A stretch of DNA of 64,000 nt from an uncultured Bacillota bacterium (GTDB lineage Bacteria; Bacillota_I; Bacilli_A; RFN20; CAG-826). The stretch's first letter is position 1; each line of letters opens with the position of its first letter. Location of the stretch: assembly GCA_949289845.1 (NCBI GenBank), contig CASEPN010000002.1, positions 124,001 through 188,000 of the forward strand. The letters run 5' to 3'. Both the position numbers and the translations under genes were made by a program. The notes beneath the pieces were generated by a model that was given only the letters and a program-made list of their open reading frames with translations, was not told the DNA's origin and searched no databases. Below are positions 38,671 through 46,414 of the stretch, piece by piece.

Positions 38671-39795
38671 CTAATCTGCCGGGGCGCCGCTGAAGCCTCC
38701 GCCTTTGTAGATTTTGGCAAGGTTATGCACCTCCCGTATTTCTTTCCCTGTAAGTTCCGAAAGGGCCTCGACCTTTTCGCTGTCCATCAGGAAGATGCAA
38801 TCCGGCCTGGCGATCAAATTGCTCATAAGGTCCGTGTTGTGGGTCGTTAGCAGGGATTGAAACTTTTTCGACTCATTTATTAGCCCGATGATTTCTCTGG
38901 CGAGGGCATAGTGGTAGGGGGCATCGAATCCATCGACCAGGAGGAAGGAGGGATCAGGGGAGCGCTTTTTCCAGTAGAAGAGGGCCATCAAGGCTTTCGT
39001 TCCCGTGGAAGCGATTGCTGTTAGGTCGATCGAGCGGCCTTTGAATCTTGCCACGACCGTGCGGAGCTTCCTGCTACTGAGATCGCGGACAGGGCCCTCT
39101 TCCAGAGGAAGGATTATGCCGGCCTTGTCTCTTAGGAATTGCTCGAGCTCCTTGATTCTTCCGTCGCGGGCAATCTCATCTGCCATGTCTTCCAGGCGGG
39201 GGTGAGATCCTTCTTCATTCGGGAGCGGATGCAACAAGAGCATCCGATCCACGAAATCGACGAGCTGCCCGTAAAGGGAGTCGTGAGGGAACGAGAGGAA
39301 GTTGGCGAGGGAGAAGAAGGCGGAGACCTGCGGCGATATGGCTTGGAAGTTGATGTTCTCCGTCCCGGGGACGCTGCACTCAACGCTGGCGCCGCGTTTG
39401 TCCAGGACAACCTCCCCGTTCACCTCCATCTTCTCCCAGGAGACTTCGAAAGGCGAAGGCTTCCCGTATTCATAGACGAGCCGCTTCCCCTCTCCGAAAG
39501 AGAACTCATAGCGGAACACGGCTTCCTTCGCCCCATCCCCGTTCAGGAAGGACAGGGGATTGCCCGGGGGAAGCGAAATCTTTCCCCTGACTAGGTTCCG
39601 GTTGACCTGAATGTCGATGATCGCCTCCGTGAGGGAAGACTTGCCGCATCCGTTGGGTCCGTAAAGGAGGGCATGGTTGACCCTCCCGTCCTTGATAAGC
39701 CCTTCGTTGAAGTCGTAGTGCCTCGGCCTGTCGAAACGAATCTCCGTCCTCTTTGCGAAGCCCCGGAAGCCGTTGACGCTGAAGGAATCTAGCAT
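38671..39795 (-). CDS. AAA family ATPase (OLD/AAA_15-like)
   Basis: A 374-aa ABC-like cytoplasmic ATPase. I use ATG 39795 (MLDSFSVNGFRGFAKRTEIRF) because a CGGAGG site lies 9 nt upstream; the frame is open 11 codons further. Walker A is YGPNGCGKSSLTEAI near residue 50; a late Walker B-like block is FLLVDGFDAPYHYALAREIIGLI, and LLTTHNTDLMSN is the H-loop region. No nuclease (TOPRIM) domain is visible. Such proteins occur in phage-defence systems (abortive infection, Septu-like pairs) and as lone genes. It is divergent from the HNH gene across a 470-bp gap; whether the two work together is unproven. Confidence 0.72.
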   Translation of the reverse strand: MLDSFSVNGFRGFAKRTEIRFDRPRHYDFNEGLIKDGRVNHALLYGPNGCGKSSLTEAIIDIQVNRNLVRGKISLPPGNPLSFLNGDGAKEAVFRYEFSFGEGKRLVYEYGKPSPFEVSWEKMEVNGEVVLDKRGASVECSVPGTENINFQAISPQVSAFFSLANFLSFPHDSLYGQLVDFVDRMLLLHPLPNEEGSHPRLEDMADEIARDGRIKELEQFLRDKAGIILPLEEGPVRDLSSRKLRTVVARFKGRSIDLTAIASTGTKALMALFYWKKRSPDPSFLLVDGFDAPYHYALAREIIGLINESKKFQSLLTTHNTDLMSNLIARPDCIFLMDSEKVEALSELTGKEIREVHNLAKIYKGGGFSGAPAD

Positions 39796-40036
39796 GGCCA
39801 TTGTCCTCCGTATATTTTCTACGGACATATTATCAGACTCCCTCCTCTCTTTTCATCCCTGCCTATACGCGGCCTTTATGCCTTTCTGCCCTTTACCGAG
39901 CACAAGTACGTCGTATCGCGCGGATGCGACCCTCACCGAGATCTATTGCCCCCTATCCGGGGAAACCTTCCCATGACCTTCCTCCTGCTTAAATTGCCTA
40001 GAAACAAGTGATCAAACAGAATCCGGACGCGGTTCC
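39796..40036. other. Non-coding stretch between AAA and HNH genes, left half
   Basis: Part of a 470-bp gap without a credible gene. Next to the AAA start there is an inverted repeat CCGTA-7 nt-TACGG (about 39813-39829) overlapping that gene's leader. The remainder is T- and C-rich on the plus strand, with short open frames that lack start signals. I see no further structure. Confidence 0.5.
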
Positions 40037-40066
40037 TTGACTTCGTTGCCCGACAAACCTTATTGT
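40037..40066 (+). promoter_or_regulatory. Promoter TTGACT-18-TATTGT upstream of HNH gene
   Basis: -35 TTGACT (40037-40042), 18-nt spacer, -10 TATTGT (40061-40066). Transcription would begin near 40073 and leave about 190 nt before the HNH start. Confidence 0.5.
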
Positions 40067-40073
40067 CTAGGCG

Positions 40074-40265
40074 CAAGGAGCGAATCCTTCAGCTCTTGCC
40101 GAAAGGCATGGGCGGTCCGGCTAAGTTCTCCCCAAAGCTGTTTAGAGAACTGCCCTTAGAGGCATCAGCAGCAGAGCCTCGCCTCTGCGGCCGACCAGCA
40201 GATTTGTCCCCTTGTGAAAGGAGGTTTTGCTCATAGCCCTCTCCCTGGAAAGGAGCTAAAGGACT
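40074..40265 (+). ncRNA. Candidate structured leader RNA or ncRNA before HNH gene
   Basis: Within this ORF-free stretch several stems follow one another: TGCC-GAAA-GGCA (40097-40108, GNRA-type tetraloop), AGTTCTC / GAGAACT (40124-40130 with 40145-40151, 14-nt loop), TGCC / GGCA (40151-40164), and GCAGAG / CTCTGC (40171-40188, 6-nt loop). The region ends with AAAGGAG 10 nt before the HNH ATG. The density of perfect stems and the upstream promoter suggest a folded RNA. An association of folded RNA with an HNH gene recalls HEARO/OMEGA elements, but I cannot match the sequence to that or any other known family. Confidence 0.4.
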
Positions 40266-41207
40266 ATGAAAAAGCGAAAAATGCTGGCCAACAAAGAGAC
40301 AGCAATGCGCCTTTGGGCATCCCGCTACGGGAAAGCCCAGAGGGTCCGCGACTACGCCGGGAGGATGATGGACAGGGCGGCCTATGGGGACCGCGGCAGC
40401 CAATACGGCTGGAACCTGGACCACATCTTCCCGCAATCCAAGGGTGGCAAGACGGCCGACCATAACCTGGTCTGCTGCCACATCCTCACCAACGACGAAA
40501 AGGCAGACAAGATCTGCTTCACCGCGAACGGGCGGCGCTTCCAGGTGATCAAGGTGGAGAACCACTACGAGATCGCCTCCCTGGACGACTATGGAGAGAT
40601 TGAGTTCGAACCGAACTTCTATGACTCAGCCTACGGTAGCGAGAGGCTCCAAGAGTTTATCTCGAGCCCTAAGGAACGGTACTCCGCCGAGGTCTTGATT
40701 GACCTTATCGACCTGAAAAACGCCGCCCTCTACGACTTCATCGGAGACTTGCTGGGAGTACAGGATATCCACCTTGTCCTCCGGAGAGACTATCCTCTTA
40801 AAAGGCGGATTCTCTTCGTGAGGTTCATCGGCCCTAGGTCGAAGGAGTTCGCACAGGCCATCCTAGACAAATGCCTGCTCCTCAACACGTACTTCAAGTA
40901 CTTGATTCTCCCGGGTAAATACGTCTCCTTCTACGACATCTACTTCAGCCTTGCCAAGCTGGGCGGAGAGGAAGGGTACGACAGCGGCGTTCCTGCGCCG
41001 GGCACGTTCCCCGATTCTCACCGTTCGGACCACCTCTACGTTACCGACGCCGTCATCGAGGGAATCGGGATTGTCAGAAACCCCATCGACCAGCAGATTA
41101 GTGGCGGAATTAAGATCGCCTTCTTTGGCAAGTCGTACACGGAATACGACCACTGTTTCCCCGACCTCGCCAAGAACCTTGCCAAGGAGGTAAACAAGGG
41201 AGAGTAA
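40266..41207 (+). CDS. HNH endonuclease domain protein
   Basis: A 313-aa protein. Residues about 8-90 hold an HNH domain: WNLDHIFPQSKGGKTADHNLVCCHILTNDEKADK, with the D-H pair, the downstream Asn and the last His/Asn-type position in place. A basic N-terminus (MKKRKMLANKETAMRLWASRYGKAQRVRDYAGR) precedes it. The C-terminal ~220 residues are not recognised; they look alpha/beta with no zinc cysteines. There is no PLMP or RuvC domain, so it is not IscB. AAAGGAG 10 nt upstream fixes the start. A strong terminator follows. It may be a defence nuclease or part of a mobile element; no transposase was seen nearby. Confidence 0.8.
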   Translation: MKKRKMLANKETAMRLWASRYGKAQRVRDYAGRMMDRAAYGDRGSQYGWNLDHIFPQSKGGKTADHNLVCCHILTNDEKADKICFTANGRRFQVIKVENHYEIASLDDYGEIEFEPNFYDSAYGSERLQEFISSPKERYSAEVLIDLIDLKNAALYDFIGDLLGVQDIHLVLRRDYPLKRRILFVRFIGPRSKEFAQAILDKCLLLNTYFKYLILPGKYVSFYDIYFSLAKLGGEEGYDSGVPAPGTFPDSHRSDHLYVTDAVIEGIGIVRNPIDQQISGGIKIAFFGKSYTEYDHCFPDLAKNLAKEVNKGE

Positions 41208-41233
41208 GGCGATTGGGCGCCTCCTGAATCGGA

Positions 41234-41262
41234 AGGGGTGGTGCGAGGACCACCTCTTTTTT
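41234..41262 (+). terminator. Rho-independent terminator of HNH gene
   Basis: A 9-bp stem with one G-T pair (41234-41242 with 41249-41257; core GGGTGGT / ACCACCT), 6-nt loop GCGAGG, then a run of T to 41262. Confidence 0.85.
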
Positions 41263-41338
41263 GGCGCTCCGCAATGTTCTGTGGTCTATGTGGTCCGGTG
41301 TCTTGCCGTGTCGGGCGCATGAAGAACCGCCCGTTTCT

Positions 41339-42208
41339 TTAGAGGTCTTCCTCTTTCTTGCCCCTTCCCAGCCGGAAGTCCATGTGGGCGACGATCTTCG
41401 TGGGGAGGAGGGATCCGTCCGGCATCGCCTCCCAGTCCCGGTTCCGGTAGTCCCCGTATACAAGACGTAGATACCCTTCAATGTCCTGGGGGACGGGGAA
41501 CTCCCTCCCGTGGAAGGAAAGGGTCCTGTCTCCCTCCATCATCTCCCTTGGATAGACGGAATCCCGGAAGACGGAGTCCGAGTAAAGGTCGAGCCAGGCC
41601 TCGGGGAGGGAGCCGCCCTTGGGCGCCATCTTCCTTTCGAGGGCCTTTCTCCTTTTCATGAGCGACCTCTCGCTCGTGAGCCTCGAGATAAGGCGAGAGA
41701 ATGGTCCCGCCATCCTCTTCTTAAGTTCCGTGGGCGCGAGCTTGAGGGCGATCCTCCTCTCGTTCCTCTCCACCTGGAGGCGGAGCCGCGCGAGCTTCGT
41801 CATCTTCCCGGTCCTCGAGGGACCCAGGGGACGGATCTCCACCGCGACCCCCTTGTCCTCGAGCCCCTGCTCGACTTCGGAAGGGATCTCCACAAGGGTG
41901 AAGCGCTCCCTCATGCGGAGGAAGCCCTCCGGATAGCGGCCATCCGTCGTGTGGTCCTGGAGGGCATATAGCCTCGAGACCATGTTCCCGGTCGAAAGAA
42001 GGATGCGGAACACCTCGTAGTCCTCCCTCGGCATCAGAAGGACCGCCTTGTAGGACCACGGGAGGAAATCCTCCTTTAGATAGGCCCCGAGGAGGGTCTC
42101 CCCTCCCAGGAAGAAGCGGATCTTTTCCTCCTGGCATACCCGGAGGATCTCGACGAGCCCTCCGAAGAGGGCTTCCTGGAGCTCCTCGTACGTCTTGTTC
42201 CCAGCCAT
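41339..42208 (-). CDS. LicD-like protein lacking the acidic active site
   Basis: A 289-aa protein of the LicD/nucleotidyltransferase-fold type, whose active members attach phosphocholine or similar groups to surface glycans. The opening is clearly LicD-like: IRFFLGGETLLGAYLKEDFLPWSYKAVLLMPREDYEVF. In active members the segment after PW is a cluster of Asp (PWDDDID); here it is SYKAVLL, so the metal ligands are missing. The C-terminal REFPVPQDIEGYLRLVYGDYRNRDWE segment of the family is intact. It is therefore a likely pseudoenzyme or a member with altered chemistry. It is divergent from ugd, with a TATACT box 7 nt before the ATG. Confidence 0.72.
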   Translation of the reverse strand: MAGNKTYEELQEALFGGLVEILRVCQEEKIRFFLGGETLLGAYLKEDFLPWSYKAVLLMPREDYEVFRILLSTGNMVSRLYALQDHTTDGRYPEGFLRMRERFTLVEIPSEVEQGLEDKGVAVEIRPLGPSRTGKMTKLARLRLQVERNERRIALKLAPTELKKRMAGPFSRLISRLTSERSLMKRRKALERKMAPKGGSLPEAWLDLYSDSVFRDSVYPREMMEGDRTLSFHGREFPVPQDIEGYLRLVYGDYRNRDWEAMPDGSLLPTKIVAHMDFRLGRGKKEEDL

Positions 42209-42221
42209 ATGGGGAAGTATA
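42209..42221 (-). promoter_or_regulatory. -10 box TATACT of LicD-like gene, leaderless spacing
   Basis: Minus-strand TATACT (42221 to 42216) is followed by 7 nt and the ATG at 42208; no Shine-Dalgarno. Confidence 0.5.
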
Positions 42222-42264
42222 GACGAGGAAGCCCCCTTTCGCGCGGGGGCTCTTCCCGTGGTGC

Positions 42265-42270
42265 TAGAAT
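42265..42270 (+). promoter_or_regulatory. -10 box TAGAAT of ugd, leaderless spacing
   Basis: TAGAAT ends 6 nt before the ATG at 42277; no Shine-Dalgarno. A clear -35 is not visible. Confidence 0.5.
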
Positions 42271-42276
42271 TTCTTC

Positions 42277-43518
42277 ATGCGCATCACTGTGGTTGGCCTA
42301 GGCTACGTGGGGCTCTCCCTCGCCCTCCTCCTTTCGAAGAAGGACGAGGTGAGGGGCCTCGACGTCGACGAAAGGAAGATCGCCTTCCTCAAGGAAGGGA
42401 AGTCCCCGATCAAGGATCCCCTCATCGAGGACTGGCTCGGGCATCGGGAGGGGCTTCGCTTCCATCCCACCCTTGATCCGAAGGAAGCCTACGAAGGGAC
42501 GGAGATGGTCGTCCTCGCCGCGCCCACCGACTACGACCCGAGGAAGAACTATTTCGACACCTCGCGCCTGGAGGAGGCGATCGAGACCGGGCTCCGGATG
42601 ACGGAAGGAAGGAAGGTCCCCTTCATCATCAAGTCCACGATCCCCTTCGGCTACACTGCCTCGCTCAAGGAGAAGTACGGGAAGGACGTCTTCCTCTTCT
42701 CCCCGGAGTTCCTCCGCGAGAGCCACGCCCTGGAGGACAACCTCCATCCCTCGCGGATCATCGTGGGCGGGGACTTCTCCGATCCCTTCCTCAAGGAAAG
42801 CGCGGCCCTCTTCGCGAGCCTTCTCAAGAGCCAGGCCGGCCAAGGGACGCCCGTCCTTTTCATGGGAAGCGGGGAGGCGGAGTCGGTGAAGCTCTTCGCG
42901 AACACCTACCTCGCCCTCCGGGTCGCCTTCTTCAACGAGCTCGACACCTTCTGCGAGGTGAGGGGCCTTTCTTCCTTGGAGGTCATCAAGGGAGTCTCCC
43001 TCGATCCCCGGATCGGGGACTTCTATAACAACCCCAGCTTTGGCTACGGGGGCTATTGCCTTCCCAAGGATACCAAGCAGCTCCGGGCGAACTTCGAGAA
43101 CGTCCCCGAGACCCTCATAAGCGCCCTCGTGGAAAGCAACCGCACGAGGAAGGACTTCATCGCCGAACGGACGCTGGAGAAGGCCGGCTTCTTCGGCGAG
43201 GAGCATGAGCGAGGGGAAAACGGCGTCCCCGGGAAGGAAGTCGTCGTCGGGGTGTACCGCCTCACGATGAAGTCGGGCTCGGACAACTTCCGGAGCTCCT
43301 CCATTCAAGGTGTCATGAAGCGGATCAAGGCGAAAGGCGCGAAGGTCATCGTCTACGAGCCGATCCTCAAGGAGTCCTCCTTCTTCGGGAGCGAGGTCCT
43401 CCGGGACTTCGAGCGCTTCGTCCGGGAGAGCGACGTCATCCTCGCCAACCGGGTGGACGAGAAGATCCGCCCCTACATGGGGAAGGTCTACACCAGGGAC
43501 CTCTACGGGAGGGACTAG
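42277..43518 (+). CDS. ugd: UDP-glucose 6-dehydrogenase
   Basis: Two-step NAD oxidation of UDP-glucose to UDP-glucuronate. It is 413 aa. The N-terminal Rossmann motif is [34 protein letters not shown] and [24 protein letters not shown] are typical of the Firmicutes/gamma-proteobacterial type. The catalytic Cys lies in [18 protein letters not shown]. The C-terminal domain has [26 protein letters not shown] and YEP. The next gene, 2 nt away, would convert the product to UDP-galacturonate. Confidence 0.95.
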   Translation: MRITVVGLGYVGLSLALLLSKKDEVRGLDVDERKIAFLKEGKSPIKDPLIEDWLGHREGLRFHPTLDPKEAYEGTEMVVLAAPTDYDPRKNYFDTSRLEEAIETGLRMTEGRKVPFIIKSTIPFGYTASLKEKYGKDVFLFSPEFLRESHALEDNLHPSRIIVGGDFSDPFLKESAALFASLLKSQAGQGTPVLFMGSGEAESVKLFANTYLALRVAFFNELDTFCEVRGLSSLEVIKGVSLDPRIGDFYNNPSFGYGGYCLPKDTKQLRANFENVPETLISALVESNRTRKDFIAERTLEKAGFFGEEHERGENGVPGKEVVVGVYRLTMKSGSDNFRSSSIQGVMKRIKAKGAKVIVYEPILKESSFFGSEVLRDFERFVRESDVILANRVDEKIRPYMGKVYTRDLYGRD

Positions 43519-43520
43519 GG

Positions 43521-44498
43521 ATGAGGATCCTTATCACCGGCGCCTCCGGCTTCATCGGCTTCCACCTCGCAAGGCGCCTTCTTAGGGACGGCCACGAGGT
43601 GCTCGGGGTCGACGAGATGAACGCCTACTACGACCCCGCTCTCAAGGAGGGGAGGGAGTCTCTCCTCCGGAAGGAGTTCCCGTCCTATAGGTGCCTCCAT
43701 TTCGGGGTGGAGGACGAGCGCCGGCTCGAGGAAGCCTTCGGGGAGTTCCGTCCGGAGGTCTGCTACCACCTGGCCGCCCAGGCGGGGGTCCGACATTCGA
43801 TCGAGGACCCGGGCTCCTACGTGAGGAGCAACCTCCTCGGGATGTACTCGGTCCTGGAACGGTGCCGCCGCCATCCGGTGAAGGCGCTCGTCTACGCCTC
43901 CTCCAGCAGCGTCTACGGACTCAACTCCAAGGTGCCCTACTCCGTCGAGGACAAGACGGACCGCCCCGTCTCCCTTTACGCGGCGACGAAGAAGGCGGGG
44001 GAGGAGATGGCCTATAGCTACAGCCGGCTCTACGGGATCCCCATGAGGGGAGTCCGCTTCTTCACCGTCTATGGCTCGTGGGGAAGGCCCGACATGGCCT
44101 ACTTCTCCTTCACCGAGAAAATCCTCCGGGGGGAGAGGATCGTCCTCTTCAACGACGGGAAGATGGAAAGGGACTTCACCCACGTCGGGGACATCGTCGA
44201 GGGGCTCGTCCGGATGGGGGAGAGGGAAGTCCCGAAGGACGAGGACGGCACCCCCCACTGGATCTATAACCTCGGGAACAGCCATCCCGTCCCCCTCCTG
44301 GAGTTCGTCAGGACCTTGGAGGATGTCCTCGGGAAGAAGGCCGAGATCACCCTCGCCCCCATGCAGAAGGGGGACGTCGCGCGGACATGCGCGGACGTGA
44401 AGGAAACCGAAAGGGACTTCGGGTTCTCGCCGAGGACGCCTCTCAAGGAAGGCCTCCTCGAGTTCTATTCGTGGTACCGGGAGTGGAAGGGCCTATGA
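43521..44498 (+). CDS. UDP-glucuronate 4-epimerase
   Basis: A 325-aa SDR epimerase making UDP-galacturonate from UDP-glucuronate. The start ITGASGFIGFHLARRLL binds NAD. The pattern DEMNAYYDPALKEGRESLL is the signature of UDP-GlcA epimerases (LspL/GAE/Cap1J type). AAQAGVRHSIEDPGSYVRSNLLG, SSSSVYGLN and YAATKKAGEEMAYSYSRLYGI (Tyr-x3-Lys) follow. VYGSWGRPDMAYFSFTEKIL is again typical. It is located directly after ugd and overlaps glf by ATGA. Confidence 0.93.
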   Translation: MRILITGASGFIGFHLARRLLRDGHEVLGVDEMNAYYDPALKEGRESLLRKEFPSYRCLHFGVEDERRLEEAFGEFRPEVCYHLAAQAGVRHSIEDPGSYVRSNLLGMYSVLERCRRHPVKALVYASSSSVYGLNSKVPYSVEDKTDRPVSLYAATKKAGEEMAYSYSRLYGIPMRGVRFFTVYGSWGRPDMAYFSFTEKILRGERIVLFNDGKMERDFTHVGDIVEGLVRMGEREVPKDEDGTPHWIYNLGNSHPVPLLEFVRTLEDVLGKKAEITLAPMQKGDVARTCADVKETERDFGFSPRTPLKEGLLEFYSWYREWKGL

Positions 44499-45598
44499 AG
44501 GAATACGACTATCTCATCGTCGGGGCAGGGCTATACGGGGCGACTGTCGGCCACTTCCTCCGCAAGGCGGGGAAGAGGGTCCTCGTCCTGGAAAAGGAGG
44601 ATCACCCCGCGGGGATCTGCCACCAGGAGAGGGAGGAGGGGATCTTCGTCCACACCCACGGGGCCCACATCTTCCACACCTCGGACGAGGAGGTATGGTC
44701 CCTTGTCACCTCCTTGACCCCGTTCCGCCCCTACGTGAATCAGCCCAAGGCGAACTACCATGGGCGCCTTTACTCGATGCCCTTCAACATGAATACCTTC
44801 CACCAGCTTTGGCCGGAGGTCGTCACGGAGGAGGACGCCCATAGGAAGCTGGAGGAGGAATGCGCTCCATACAAGGGGATCGACGATGGGACGGTGGAAG
44901 GCTGGTGCCTCTCCCACATCGGGCCCACCCTCTACGAGACCTTGGTGAAGCACTACACGGAGAAGCAGTGGGGCCGCCCCTGCAAGGAGCTGGACAGCTC
45001 GATCATCCGGCGGCTGCCTTTGAGATTTCGCTACGACGATAATTACTTCAATGACATATGCCAGGGGCTGCCGGAGAAGGGCTATGACGCGCTCGCGGAC
45101 TCCCTTCTTGAGGGCGTGAAGGTTCTCTATGGGGTGGATTTCCTCGAAAACAAGAAGAAATGGATGGGTCTTGCGGAGAAAACCATCTATTCCGGCCCGA
45201 TCGACGCGCTTTTCGGGTATTCGGAGGGCACTCTTTCCTGGCGAACCCTGAAATTCGAGAAAGAGACCCTGGATCAAGAGGATTTCCAAGGCATGGCGGT
45301 CATGAACTACACGGACGAGACCGTCCCTTGGACGAGGATCGTCGAGCACAAGCACTTCCTCGGGGACGTCTCCCCGAGGACGATCGTCACCCGCGAATAT
45401 AGCGACGAGTGGACCCCGGGAAGGGAAGCCCTCTATCCCTTGAAGGACGAGAGGAACCTGTCCTTGGCGGCGCGCTACAAGGGGCTGGCCCTCCAGGAAG
45501 GGATCCTCCCCGGAGGGAGGCTCGGCACCTACCAGTATCTCGACATGGACGACGTGATCCGGCTCGCCATCGACGATACCAGGAAGATCCTTTCCTAA
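44495..45598 (+). CDS. glf: UDP-galactopyranose mutase
   Basis: Flavoenzyme converting UDP-galactopyranose to UDP-galactofuranose. It is 367 aa from ATG 44495, the usual size; upstream in-frame sequence lies inside the epimerase gene and is not used. FAD-binding [31 protein letters not shown] is at the N-terminus; [15 protein letters not shown] is the substrate-loop signature; [34 protein letters not shown] is diagnostic of Glf. The end [19 protein letters not shown] is conserved. With galE at 20 kb it gives galactofuranose for the surface polymer. Confidence 0.96.
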   Translation: MKEYDYLIVGAGLYGATVGHFLRKAGKRVLVLEKEDHPAGICHQEREEGIFVHTHGAHIFHTSDEEVWSLVTSLTPFRPYVNQPKANYHGRLYSMPFNMNTFHQLWPEVVTEEDAHRKLEEECAPYKGIDDGTVEGWCLSHIGPTLYETLVKHYTEKQWGRPCKELDSSIIRRLPLRFRYDDNYFNDICQGLPEKGYDALADSLLEGVKVLYGVDFLENKKKWMGLAEKTIYSGPIDALFGYSEGTLSWRTLKFEKETLDQEDFQGMAVMNYTDETVPWTRIVEHKHFLGDVSPRTIVTREYSDEWTPGREALYPLKDERNLSLAARYKGLALQEGILPGGRLGTYQYLDMDDVIRLAIDDTRKILS

Positions 45599-45635
45599 GG
45601 CTTTCTGCGGATACCATCCGGGCCTTTCCCTCGCC

Positions 45636-45660
45636 TATAATGCGCATAAGCGCAAAGGAG
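45636..45660 (+). promoter_or_regulatory. gpmA promoter -10 TATAAT and ribosome binding site
   Basis: TATAAT at 45636-45641 and AAAGGAG at 45654-45660, 6 nt before the ATG at 45667. This is a conventional leader and a strong-looking signal, as expected for a glycolytic gene. Confidence 0.75.
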
Positions 45661-45666
45661 CATCTA

Positions 45667-46374
45667 ATGGTCAAACTAGTACTGATCCGCCACGGCCAGT
45701 CCATGTGGAACCTCGAGAACAAGTTCACGGGCTGGACCGACGTCGACCTCTCGCCGAAGGGAGTGGAGGAGGCCACCGAGGCCGGGCGCACCCTCAAGAA
45801 GGACGGCTATACGTTCGATGTCGCCTACACCTCCGTCCTCATGAGGGCGAACAAGACGATGGACCTCGTCCTCAAGGAACTGGGCCTCGAGAACATCGAG
45901 AAGCACTACAGCTGGCGCCTCAACGAGCGCCACTACGGCGCCCTCCAAGGCCTCAACAAGGCCGAGAGTGCGGTCAAGTGGGGGGACGAGCAGGTGCACA
46001 TCTGGCGGAGGAGCGCCAACGTCCAGCCGCCCGCCCTCACCAAGGACGACCCCCGCTGGCCCGGGAACCAGGAGCTCTACCGCCACCTCGTCGAGACCGG
46101 CGAGATGGAGGAGGAGGACCTCCCCCTCACCGAGTGCCTCGTGGACACCGCCAGGAGGGTGAAGCCCTACTTCGACAAGGAGATCGCCCCCGCGGTCAAG
46201 TCCGGGAAGAAGGTCCTCATCGCCGCGCACGGCAACAGCCTCCGCGCCCTCGTCATGGAGCTCGAACACCTGAGCGCCGAGGAGATCGTCGGGGTGGAGA
46301 TCCCCACGGGGAAGCCCCTCGTCTACGAGCTCGACGAGAACACCCTCGAGGTGCTGAACAAGTACTACCTCTAG
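45667..46374 (+). CDS. gpmA: 2,3-bisphosphoglycerate-dependent phosphoglycerate mutase
   Basis: Glycolytic enzyme interconverting 3- and 2-phosphoglycerate through a phosphohistidine. It is 235 aa from ATG 45667. [29 protein letters not shown] holds the catalytic RHG histidine (residue 9). [16 protein letters not shown], the second site ITECLVDT-like [18 protein letters not shown], and [17 protein letters not shown] with the second His are all present. The gene uses extremely GC-biased codons, as highly expressed genes do. It has its own promoter and a bidirectional terminator. Confidence 0.97.
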   Translation: MVKLVLIRHGQSMWNLENKFTGWTDVDLSPKGVEEATEAGRTLKKDGYTFDVAYTSVLMRANKTMDLVLKELGLENIEKHYSWRLNERHYGALQGLNKAESAVKWGDEQVHIWRRSANVQPPALTKDDPRWPGNQELYRHLVETGEMEEEDLPLTECLVDTARRVKPYFDKEIAPAVKSGKKVLIAAHGNSLRALVMELEHLSAEEIVGVEIPTGKPLVYELDENTLEVLNKYYL

Positions 46375-46392
46375 GAAGGGGACTGGCGAGAA

Positions 46393-46414
46393 GGCCCGGG
46401 CGACCGGGCCTTTT
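46393..46414. terminator. Terminator between gpmA and patatin gene
   Basis: GGCCCGG / CCGGGCC stem (46393-46399 with 46404-46410), GCGA loop, TTTT to 46414; two A precede it. It serves gpmA and lies directly after the stop of the convergent patatin gene. Confidence 0.85.

Noticed and set aside
39773-39992. Short ORFs in the gap between the AAA and HNH genes
   Set aside because: They lack ribosome sites or -10 boxes at the right distance, have unbiased codon use, and overlap the AAA gene's leader.
40266-41207. HNH gene as an IscB or IsrB-type transposon nuclease
   Set aside because: No RuvC segments, bridge helix or PLMP domain are visible, and no transposase or terminal repeats flank it. 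The resemblance is limited to HNH plus a folded upstream RNA.
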